Below are positions 1 through 6,519 of a stretch of 14,521 nt of DNA, one piece after another. The position numbers were made by a program, and so were the translations under genes. The stretch's first letter is position 1; each line of letters opens with the position of its first letter. Source of the DNA: an uncultured Allomuricauda sp. (GTDB taxonomy: Bacteria > Bacteroidota > Bacteroidia > Flavobacteriales > Flavobacteriaceae); NCBI GenBank assembly GCA_937911965.1, contig CALDPL010000132.1, positions 1 through 14,521 on the forward strand. The letters run 5' to 3'. Under the pieces are notes generated by a model. That model was not told the DNA's origin, searched no databases, and was given only the letters and a program-made list of their open reading frames with translations.

Positions 1-1362
1 TTTGTACCCGGGAAGGTCCTTGGCCTTGACCTGGGTGACCTTGTAGAATTGGTTCATATGGTCCAGGAAGGCCTGGCCCGGATCATCCCCAAAATGGACA
101 TAGGCAATCTTTTTGTTGTCCAGTTTTTTGATGGGCATCAGGGAAAAGTTGTTCTTGGGCACGGTGATGGCCGCCTCAATGGCCTGTTCATAGATCAGTT
201 GGTTCTCGGGGAGGTTCAGGTCCTGCTGGAGGGTTTGAAGGTCAACCGGCTCGTAGTTGTACAGGCCCGCCTTGTACTTGGCCATCAATATTTTCTTTAC
301 CGAATGGGACAGCCGTTCCTCCGAAACGATCCCACGCCTGTAGGCCTCCATCATTTTGTCCTTGGCCTTGGATACGTTCTCCGGCATCAGCAACATATCG
401 TTCCCCGCCAAAAAGGCCTGGAGTTCCACCTCCCCCTGTGGGGCGAATTGGGACACCGCCTTCATGTTCAGGGCATCGGTGAAGATCAGCCCCTCAAAAC
501 ACATTTCATTCTGGAGCAGGCCCGTTACGATATCCTTGGACAGGGAAGAGGGATGGCCCGGCCGCTGCTCCAGGGCGGGCAATTCCAAATGGGCGATCAT
601 CACCGAGCTCAGCCCCTGATCGATCAGATGTTGGAAGGGCACCAGTTCTATGGAGTCCAAAAGGGCCCTGTTGGAAGTGATCGTCGGAAGGGCCTTGTGG
701 GAATCCGTGGCCGTATCCCCATGTCCCGGAAAATGCTTGCCGTTGGAAAGGACCCCTGCTGCTTCCATGCCCTTGGCAAAAGCCGCCCCCTTCAGGGCCA
801 CGTTCACCGGATCTTCCCCAAAGGAACGGTTGCCGATGATCGGGTTTTGGGGATTGTTGTTCACATCGAGGACCGGGGCAAAATTGATGTGTACCCCCAT
901 TCTTTTGGCGTGTTTGCCAATTTGATGGCCCACTTTTTCCACCAGGTCGTTGTCGCGGATGGCCCCCAGGGTCATGTTCCACGGAAAGGCATAGGTGGAA
1001 TCCAGTCGCATGGCCAGTCCCCATTCGGCATCAAGCCCAATGAGCAGGGGGATCTTTGCCTGGGATTGGTAGTTGTTGGTCAATCGGGCCTGTTTTAGGG
1101 GACTTCCCGAGAGAAAGATCACCCCGCCGATATGTTCATCCCGCACCAGGCTGCGGATGTGGTCCGTGGAGGCTTGGTCCTGATTGGATGCAATGCTGAC
1201 CATAAAGAGCTGTCCGATGCGCTCCTCCAAATCCATGCTGTTATAACGGGTCTGCACCCATGCCGCCTGGGCCAGGGAATCCTGGACGACCAGTGGATTG
1301 TGTTGCCCCATCAGGGGTATGCCGACAAGAAGGAAGAGGGGGAAAAATAGGTTCAACCGCAT
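1..1362 (-). CDS. GH3 beta-N-acetylglucosaminidase (NagZ-type), secreted, 3' end outside window
   Basis: Glycoside hydrolase family 3 enzyme, expected to release N-acetylglucosamine from peptidoglycan fragments. The 454 residues seen start with a signal peptide (residues 1-20, MRLNLFF... ending LMGQ), so it probably acts in the periplasm or at the cell surface, unlike cytoplasmic E. coli NagZ. The NagZ signature KHFPGHGDTATDSH lies at residues 209-222, with the His/Asp pair that marks beta-N-acetylglucosaminidases, and the predicted nucleophile is D296 in IFTDALNM. D111 in GLDAEWG is a likely substrate contact. From about residue 385 the second GH3 domain begins. The frame is open to base 1, so the gene is partial. 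Many Bacteroidota relatives are near 970 residues with a C-terminal beta-lactamase-like domain; whether this one has it cannot be seen. The ATG at 1362 gives the signal peptide directly. It is the last visible gene of the minus-strand run, 89 bp after the 160-residue gene. Family certain, substrate likely. Confidence 0.9.
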   Translation of the reverse strand, partial: MRLNLFFPLFLLVGIPLMGQHNPLVVQDSLAQAAWVQTRYNSMDLEERIGQLFMVSIASNQDQASTDHIRSLVRDEHIGGVIFLSGSPLKQARLTNNYQSQAKIPLLIGLDAEWGLAMRLDSTYAFPWNMTLGAIRDNDLVEKVGHQIGKHAKRMGVHINFAPVLDVNNNPQNPIIGNRSFGEDPVNVALKGAAFAKGMEAAGVLSNGKHFPGHGDTATDSHKALPTITSNRALLDSIELVPFQHLIDQGLSSVMIAHLELPALEQRPGHPSSLSKDIVTGLLQNEMCFEGLIFTDALNMKAVSQFAPQGEVELQAFLAGNDMLLMPENVSKAKDKMMEAYRRGIVSEERLSHSVKKILMAKYKAGLYNYEPVDLQTLQQDLNLPENQLIYEQAIEAAITVPKNNFSLMPIKKLDNKKIAYVHFGDDPGQAFLDHMNQFYKVTQVKAKDLPGYK

Positions 1363-1451
1363 ATACACCGAGTCTTGACATCCTTTTGTTCCCCATAAAA
1401 ATATGGGTTTTGGTCGAGGAATCCTCAAATTGGGATTATTTTAAGAAGCCA
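1363..1451. other. Intergenic gap with a short AT-rich hairpin
   Basis: The 89 bp between the 160-residue gene and the GH3 gene hold one perfect small inverted repeat, CCCATA-AAAA-TATGGG, near 1393-1408. It is followed by TTTT on the plus strand but has no T-run on the minus strand, the direction of both flanking genes, so it is not a convincing terminator for them. No exact TAnnTTTG element is seen, so the GH3 gene may be read through from upstream. Confidence 0.35.
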
Positions 1452-1934
1452 TTAAACAAATCTGGAATGCCAACTTTCATGGGCGGGTACCTCCCAGTGT
1501 TCCAAATATTCCCCCTTGGTGGCCACCAGGTTGTTGAAAACTATGGTGTTGGGTCCCACTGCCTTTTCCTTTGCCATTTTTTTGAAGTCCTTCAAGGGTT
1601 TATAGGTGATGTATTCCCCCTGTTTGAAGGAGACGTTCATCCTATCCAAAAGTTCCACCCCATAGCGCTTTTCCAATTGCTGGATGAAATGGACCGAAGC
1701 GTCAATGGAACAGCCCGAGGCCCCTGCCATGGCCTGGTTCAGGCCAATGACCAGAAACCTTTTGTAGCGTGTTTCAAAGGCTGCGTGCAGTTCGGAACCG
1801 TGGGCCGTCCACTCCGTCAGGAATGCGCTCAACGCCTCCTCGACCTCTTGGAGTTCCGCATCGGTGAAGTTTCGGTTGGACTGGTAGATCCAAATCCTGG
1901 AGTTGTCCGGCAGTTCATTAAAATCGACCAACAT
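1452..1934 (-). CDS. Conserved flavobacterial 160-residue protein of unknown function
   Basis: A 160-residue soluble protein with no signal peptide or membrane segment. I recall relatives in Flavobacteriia that databases often label 'ABC transporter ATPase', but nothing here supports that: there is no Walker A (GxxxxGK[ST]), no Walker B and no LSGGQ signature. Visible points are an N-terminal WIYQSNR stretch, a central GLNQAMAGASGCSIDASVHF segment (residues 64-83, with C75 as the only cysteine) and a C-terminal segment with NTIVFNNLV and histidines H146, H152 and H156. The frame stays open upstream to 2138, but that extension lies inside the Fe-S gene and reads as low-complexity Arg/Ser/Pro. 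The ATG at 1934 is therefore chosen, 61 bp after the CCG-domain gene. The position suggests co-transcription with the Fe-S pair. Function unknown. Confidence 0.85.
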   Translation of the reverse strand: MLVDFNELPDNSRIWIYQSNRNFTDAELQEVEEALSAFLTEWTAHGSELHAAFETRYKRFLVIGLNQAMAGASGCSIDASVHFIQQLEKRYGVELLDRMNVSFKQGEYITYKPLKDFKKMAKEKAVGPNTIVFNNLVATKGEYLEHWEVPAHESWHSRFV

Positions 1935-1995
1935 ATGCTTGTGTTTTTTATGGGGAGTTTTGGTCCCCCTTGTTATTATCTGTAGTGGCTGGGAT

Positions 1996-2787
1996 TCAGA
2001 GGTCCTGGGCATTGGCCAGAAGCTCGGCGATGTCCATGACCGCAATGGAAGCCTCCTTCTCCAACCCCTTGACCCCATCGGTGAGCATGGTGTTGCAGAA
2101 AGGACAGGCCGCGGCGATGATCTCTGCCTCGGTCTCAACGGCCTCTTCGGTACGCAGGATGTTGACGTCCTTGTCCCCCTTTTCGGGTTCCTTGAACATT
2201 TGGGCGCCCCCTGCCCCGCAACAGAGCCCCCTTTTGCGACAGCTCTTCATTTCGACCAGCTCGGCATCCAGTTTCTTGATCAGTTCCCTGGGGGCCTCAT
2301 AGACGGAATTGGCCCGTCCCAGATAGCAAGGATCGTGATAGGTGATCTTTTTGCCCTTGTAGACACCTCCTTCCAGGGAGATCTTTCCCTCCCCGATCAA
2401 CTGCTGCAGGAATTGGCTGTGGTGCACCACTTCATAATGTCCCCCGAGGCCGGGGTATTCGTTCTTCATGGTATTGAAACAGTGGGGACAGGCGGTCACC
2501 ACCTTGGTGATCCCATAGGAATTCAATACCTCTATATTGGTCATGGCCTGCATTTGGAACAAAAATTCATTCCCCGCGCGTTTGGCCGGATCCCCGGTAC
2601 AGCTTTCCTCGGAGCCCAGGACCGCGAAATTGATCCCCGCCTTGTTGAGCAGTTTTACAAAGGCCTTGGTGATTTTCTTGGCCCTATCGTCAAAACTTCC
2701 GGCACAACCGACCCAAAACAGGATTTCCGGTTGTTTTCCCTCGGCAAAGAGCGAGGCCATGGTGGGTACGTTGATATGATCTGACAT
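1996..2787 (-). CDS. CCG-domain (Fe-S)-binding protein, HdrB/LutA-like
   Basis: A soluble 263-residue protein with two cysteine-rich (CCG) domains, as in heterodisulfide reductase subunit HdrB, GlpC and LutA. Domain 1 has C28 (VGCAG), C63 (ESCTGD) and C100/C103 (ACPHC); its usual CC pair is S62-C63. Domain 2 is complete: C154 (HDPCYLGR), C189-C190 (CCGAGG) and C228/C231 (ACPFC). In HdrB such complete motifs hold non-cubane [4Fe-4S] clusters. The likely role is the electron-transferring or catalytic subunit of a redox enzyme docked on the membrane partner encoded just upstream. The substrate cannot be told from the sequence. It starts at an ATG only 14 bp after that partner's stop, so the two are almost certainly co-translated. 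No FAD-binding or lactate-utilisation gene is beside it, which argues against a simple LutABC or GlpABC reading. Confidence 0.9.
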   Translation of the reverse strand: MSDHINVPTMASLFAEGKQPEILFWVGCAGSFDDRAKKITKAFVKLLNKAGINFAVLGSEESCTGDPAKRAGNEFLFQMQAMTNIEVLNSYGITKVVTACPHCFNTMKNEYPGLGGHYEVVHHSQFLQQLIGEGKISLEGGVYKGKKITYHDPCYLGRANSVYEAPRELIKKLDAELVEMKSCRKRGLCCGAGGAQMFKEPEKGDKDVNILRTEEAVETEAEIIAAACPFCNTMLTDGVKGLEKEASIAVMDIAELLANAQDL

Positions 2788-2801
2788 TGCTTATTGATCC
2801 A

Positions 2802-4130
2802 TTAAGATTCCTGGGCCCAGTTCAACCGGTCCATCTGGTTGAAGGGCCATGGGGCCCCATTGTTTTCCATATTGCCCATCATATTGTTGAGGTCCGAGGG
2901 GGCAGCGGACTGCTCCATTACCAGAAAGCGCCTCATGTCCACGATGATGGACAAGGGGTCAATGCTAACCGGACAGGCCTCCACACAGGCATTGCAGGTG
3001 GTACAGGCCCAAAGTTCCTCCCTGCTGATATAATCGTCCAACAATTGTTTGCCATCGGGCACGAATTCCCCTTTGTTCGCATCCATGTTCCTTCCCACTT
3101 CCTCCAAACGGTCCCGGGTATCCATCATGATCTTTCTGGGGGAGAGCTTTTTTCCGGTCCTGTTGGCCGGGCACTCGGAGGTGCAACGACCGCATTCGGT
3201 ACAGGTATAGGCATTGAGCAACTGTACCCAATTGAGGTCCATCACATCGGAGGCCCCGAACTTTTCGGGCTCCCCTTCCGCTTGTTGGGCCGGAGCGGCA
3301 AAGGGGTCTGCCGAGGGGTCCATCATGAGCTTCACCTCCCGTCGCACCGATTCCAGGTTGTCCAAGGCCCCCTGGGGCCTTAACCGACCGTAATAGGTGT
3401 TTGGAAAGGCCAGGATGATATGCAGGTGCTTGGAATAGTATAAATAATTAAGAAAGCCCAAAATCCCCAATATGTGCAGCCACCATGCGCTTCGCTCGAG
3501 CAGAACCAGGGAGGGGATGGACCATTGGTCGATCAAGGGGACCAGGTATTGGCTGATCGGAAAACTGCCTGCCAAGGCGTAACCCTCGGCACCCAGCTCC
3601 TGCAAACGTTGGTCCGCGGCGTTCATGGTGAGGAACAACAGCATCAGCACAAATTCGATATAGAGGATCAGGTTTCCGTCCTTCTTCGGCCAACCCTTCA
3701 TTTCGGGTTTGACGAACCTTTGTAGCTTCAGTACGTTCCTTCGAACCCAAAACAGGAATACCCCCACCAGGACCAAAAGGGCCAAGATCTCAAAGCTGCC
3801 GATCAACACATCGTAAACGGGGCCCAAAAAGGCAAACAACCTGTGGGTGCCCAGGATTCCGTCCAAAATGATCTCCAATACCTCGATATTGATGATGATG
3901 AAGCCCAGATAGACGAAGATGTGCAGCAATCCCGCCACGGGACGGACCACCATCTTGGTCTGGCCCAGGGCGATGCGCGCCATATTCCGCCACCTTTGGG
4001 GTTTGTCGTCACTGACATCCACGTCCCGCCCCAATTTGATGTTCCTCAGGATCTTTTTGACATTTCGGGCAAAGAATCCAACGCCAAGGACCAGGGCCAG
4101 TACAAAGAGTATGTTGGGCAGGTATTCCAT
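2802..4130 (-). CDS. Membrane (Fe-S)-binding protein with two 4Fe-4S clusters, HdrC/NarI-like fusion
   Basis: A 442-residue protein joining a membrane part to a ferredoxin part. Hydrophobic segments lie near residues 3-20, 66-88, 105-128, 153-170 and 208-232. H70, H219, H235 and H237, in or near them, could bind heme b as in NarI/HdrE-type cytochromes; this is inference. Two [4Fe-4S] motifs CxxCxxCxxxC follow, C310-C313-C316-C320P and C376-C379-C382-C386P, the HdrC/GlpC arrangement. It probably exchanges electrons between the menaquinone pool and the CCG-domain protein encoded 14 bp downstream. Its ATG directly follows the TAA of the MCE gene (TAAATG), so translation is likely coupled to that gene. 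Length and architecture match Flavobacteriia proteins annotated only as '(Fe-S)-binding protein'. Electron donor and acceptor are unknown. Confidence 0.9.
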   Translation of the reverse strand: MEYLPNILFVLALVLGVGFFARNVKKILRNIKLGRDVDVSDDKPQRWRNMARIALGQTKMVVRPVAGLLHIFVYLGFIIINIEVLEIILDGILGTHRLFAFLGPVYDVLIGSFEILALLVLVGVFLFWVRRNVLKLQRFVKPEMKGWPKKDGNLILYIEFVLMLLFLTMNAADQRLQELGAEGYALAGSFPISQYLVPLIDQWSIPSLVLLERSAWWLHILGILGFLNYLYYSKHLHIILAFPNTYYGRLRPQGALDNLESVRREVKLMMDPSADPFAAPAQQAEGEPEKFGASDVMDLNWVQLLNAYTCTECGRCTSECPANRTGKKLSPRKIMMDTRDRLEEVGRNMDANKGEFVPDGKQLLDDYISREELWACTTCNACVEACPVSIDPLSIIVDMRRFLVMEQSAAPSDLNNMMGNMENNGAPWPFNQMDRLNWAQES

Positions 4131-5126
4131 TTAGGGGTTCTCCTGGTTTTGTGGTTCATCCCCGCTTTCCCCCTGTTCCGCGGGATCGTTCTCGGGCAGG
4201 GTATATTCCTTTTGTTTCTTTCCGAATACCGATACGTTGACGTAGCGTTTTGGGTTCAGCCTGAAATCCTGCAACAGCAGGTCCAGTTCCTTGGAGGCAT
4301 CGGCAAGGTTGTTGTACAGGGCGTCGTCCTGGTGCAATTTGCCCAGGGAGCCCTCTCCCTTTTCTATTTTGGCCAAGATCCCGTTCAGGCGTTCCACGGT
4401 GGCCTGGAAGTTGGCCAGGGTACCGCCCAGGTCGGATTGCAATAGGGTATCCGAAAGTTTTGAGAAATTGGCGGTGATCTTGTCCACGTTCTTCAGGGAG
4501 TTGTCCAGTTGCTCTTTGTTGTTCTCCAACAATTGGTTCAGGTTGTCCGCACTGTTCTTGAAGGAGGCCACCAAATCGTTCAGTCCCGAAATGGTCTGCC
4601 TGAGCTCTTCCCGGGTGGTTTTGTCCAAGATCTCATTGACACTGACCAGGAGGGAATCCGCATTGGATACGGCCCCTTCCACCTTCATCTGCAGGGGGGT
4701 CAGTTTTTGCTGGACCAATTCGGTCAATCCGGGTTTGGATTTTGAGGGAAGGGTATCCCCCGATTTGGCCCGGGGCGCATCGTCAAAAACGGGGATGATC
4801 TGTATGCCCTTGCCCCCGATGATCCCGGTATCGTATAGTTCGGCAACACTGTTGGCCGAGAATTCAAAATCCTTGCTGACCGAAAAGGTGACCAAGAGTT
4901 TGCCACTGCTGTCCTTGAACTGGATCGAGGTGACATTTCCCACACTGTATCCGTTGATGGAGACCTGGGTCCCGGCCTGCAGTCCGCCCACATTGTCGTA
5001 GACGGCGTAGAAGGTCTTGCTCGATTCAAAAAGTGGGGAGGATTTTAGGTAGCTCAGCCCAAAAAGAAAGGCCGCAATCCCTGCAATCACTATAATCCCG
5101 GTCTTGACTTCCCTGGATAGTTTCAA
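4131..5126 (-). CDS. MCE/MlaD-family lipid transport protein
   Basis: A single-MCE-domain protein of 331 residues, of the type that carries lipids across the periplasm together with an MlaE permease and MlaF ATPase. One transmembrane anchor spans residues 9-27. The MCE domain covers about 37-115, with the typical GLQAGTQVSINGYSVGNV (48-65) and GIIGGKGIQI (101-110) stretches. A long helical, coiled-coil-prone region (about 135-290) follows, which in this family can form a shaft or tube. A YVNVSVFG stretch (295-302) and an acidic, Pro/Gln-rich tail close the protein. The start is TTG at 5126: it gives the family-typical N-terminus MKLSREVKTG, and an in-frame TAA lies just upstream with no ATG between. 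No mlaE or mlaF gene is in the window. It sits 66 bp after the amidase gene and its stop abuts the next ATG. Confidence 0.92.
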   Translation of the reverse strand: MKLSREVKTGIIVIAGIAAFLFGLSYLKSSPLFESSKTFYAVYDNVGGLQAGTQVSINGYSVGNVTSIQFKDSSGKLLVTFSVSKDFEFSANSVAELYDTGIIGGKGIQIIPVFDDAPRAKSGDTLPSKSKPGLTELVQQKLTPLQMKVEGAVSNADSLLVSVNEILDKTTREELRQTISGLNDLVASFKNSADNLNQLLENNKEQLDNSLKNVDKITANFSKLSDTLLQSDLGGTLANFQATVERLNGILAKIEKGEGSLGKLHQDDALYNNLADASKELDLLLQDFRLNPKRYVNVSVFGKKQKEYTLPENDPAEQGESGDEPQNQENP

Positions 5127-5148
5127 AAGCTTCTGTTTATGGTTGAAA

Positions 5149-5156
5149 CAAAATTA
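5149..5156 (-). promoter_or_regulatory. Possible -7 promoter element (TAATTTTG) before the MCE gene
   Basis: On the minus strand TAATTTTG matches the Bacteroidota -7 consensus TAnnTTTG exactly and lies 22 bp before the TTG start of the MCE gene. A TTG lies 13 bp upstream of it, closer than the usual -33 spacing, so the -33 box is weak. If real, it gives the MCE/Fe-S genes a promoter separate from the amidase. Confidence 0.45.
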
Positions 5157-5192
5157 GGAATATTTTTCACAAGGGACCGAGAACTTCTTCCC

Positions 5193-6389
5193 TTAATGAT
5201 CCACTTGGGAGAGCGGCACCCGTACGCCATCCTTGTAGGCAACGATATAGGAGGTGGGATAACCCTTGGCATCCGCCTGGGACTTTAACCTTTTGGCCTG
5301 CTCCATATTGCTGGCGCTCCCGTACATATAGCGGTACAGGTTCTTGAAGCGTTCCCTGGAGAGCACATCCAGTCCGTTGAAATTCCGCGCCTCCAAGGGA
5401 ATGTCCTTGACCGTGGCCAAGATCTGGACCTTATAGACCACTCCGGTCGCCACCGGGGCGGTTTCCCGGGCCGTTTCTTCCACGGTTGTTTTTGTCTCTT
5501 TTTCGGGTTTCTTGACTTCTTCCTCGACAGCTTCCTTTTTCTCCTCGGCCTGAACCTCAATGGCAACCTCCCTGTCCTCTATTTGGGCGGGCGTGGATCC
5601 CTCCAAGGGGCCACCGACCTCCTTTTTATAGGCCAATATGGCATCGGCAATGGATTTGCCCATTTCGTCCTGTCCCTTTTTGGAATTGAGGTAGCTTCCC
5701 TCGCTCTTGTTGGTCAAAAACCCGACCTCCACCAATACCGAGGGCATAAAGGTCTGGTGCAGGACAATGAAGCCCGCCTGTTTGACCTTTCGGTCCTTTC
5801 GCCTGAGCTTTTTGGTGAACTGGTCCTGTAGTTTTTTCCCCAATTGGATGCTCTGGTCCAGGAACTCTTCCTGCATGATGGTCAGACCTATTATGGATTC
5901 CGGGGAATTGATGTCGTAATCGGCATAGCGCTGCTCGTAATTGTCCTCGAGATAGATCACCGAGTTCTCCTTTTTGGCCACCTCGAAGTTCTGTTGAGTG
6001 GCGTGCAGCCCCAGCACATAGGTCTCCGCTCCAAAGGCATCCGAACCGTGGGCATTGCAGTGGACCGAAACAAAGAGGTCCGCATTTGCCTCATTGGCAA
6101 TCTTGCCCCGTACGTAGAGGTCCACAAAACTGTCGTCGTCCCTGGTATAGACCACTTTGATGTCCCCTTGTTTTCCGAGTTCCTCCCCGACCTTCAACAC
6201 GATGTTCAGGGCAATTTCCTTTTCGAGGTAGCCGTTCCCTATATTTCCGGGGTCATGGCCTCCATGGCCTGCATCCAGCACCACTACAAAGGGTTTGGCC
6301 GGAGGCTCCCCCGGATGAAATTTCGTAAAAGAGACCAACGGAAGGACCAAAAGGATTAAAACCAAGAATGCCGATCGACTTTTATTCAT
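5193..6389 (-). CDS. N-acetylmuramoyl-L-alanine amidase (Amidase_3) with SPOR-like C-terminus
   Basis: A secreted zinc amidase that cuts the bond between MurNAc and the stem peptide of peptidoglycan, used in cell separation and wall remodelling. The 398-residue protein has an N-terminal signal or anchor segment (about residues 7-21), then the catalytic domain (33-258). The zinc ligands are H42 (DAGHGG), E56 (YLEKEI) and H110 (SVHCNA), and the catalytic glutamate is E221 (VEVGFLTN). A Lys/Glu-rich linker (about 270-310) leads to a C-terminal domain (about 317-394, VVYKVQILA... to TSYIVAYKDG) that resembles SPOR peptidoglycan-binding domains found on septal proteins. The frame stays open to 6572, but that extension would overlap the divergent lptD gene and has no domain. 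The ATG at 6389 directly yields the signal peptide. It probably starts the minus-strand run. Confidence 0.93.
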   Translation of the reverse strand: MNKSRSAFLVLILLVLPLVSFTKFHPGEPPAKPFVVVLDAGHGGHDPGNIGNGYLEKEIALNIVLKVGEELGKQGDIKVVYTRDDDSFVDLYVRGKIANEANADLFVSVHCNAHGSDAFGAETYVLGLHATQQNFEVAKKENSVIYLEDNYEQRYADYDINSPESIIGLTIMQEEFLDQSIQLGKKLQDQFTKKLRRKDRKVKQAGFIVLHQTFMPSVLVEVGFLTNKSEGSYLNSKKGQDEMGKSIADAILAYKKEVGGPLEGSTPAQIEDREVAIEVQAEEKKEAVEEEVKKPEKETKTTVEETARETAPVATGVVYKVQILATVKDIPLEARNFNGLDVLSRERFKNLYRYMYGSASNMEQAKRLKSQADAKGYPTSYIVAYKDGVRVPLSQVDH

Positions 6390-6519
6390 ATGGACTGCGC
6401 AATTATGGAGCTCCCCCCGGGTTAAAAATATGGTAACCTTCAATAAGGGGAACAAAAAATATATGTAAGTTTGGAGCCAAAAACTGGGCCAAACTAGCAC
6501 AAAAATAGGATTTATCACG
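6390..6519. promoter_or_regulatory. Divergent promoter region between the amidase gene and lptD
   Basis: A 130-bp AT-rich region must start transcription both ways. Toward lptD it carries an exact -7 element (given separately). Toward the amidase only imperfect matches are seen (TATTTTTA, and TATATTTT followed by TTG). A small dyad, GGTTA-9 nt-TAACC, at 6420-6438 lies 31 bp before the amidase ATG and could be an operator or chance. No RNA gene is seen. Confidence 0.5.
6466..6473 (+). promoter_or_regulatory. Possible -7 promoter element (TAAGTTTG) of lptD
   Basis: TAAGTTTG matches the Bacteroidota -7 consensus TAnnTTTG exactly and lies 46 bp before the TTG start of lptD, which would give a leader of about 40 nt. 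No TTG is seen at the usual -33 distance, so the call rests on the -7 box and its position only. Confidence 0.45.

Noticed and set aside
49..1098. 349-residue plus-strand ORF
   Set aside because: Lies antisense to the GH3 gene, whose motifs and signal peptide are clear; the product is rich in Gly/His/Leu without domains.
1393..1408. 6-bp hairpin with AAAA loop as a terminator
   Set aside because: Its T-run is on the plus strand while both flanking genes are on the minus strand; the stem is short and AT-rich.
1935..2138. 68-residue N-terminal extension of the 160-residue protein
   Set aside because: It lies in another frame of the CCG-domain gene and reads as Arg/Ser/Pro-rich filler.
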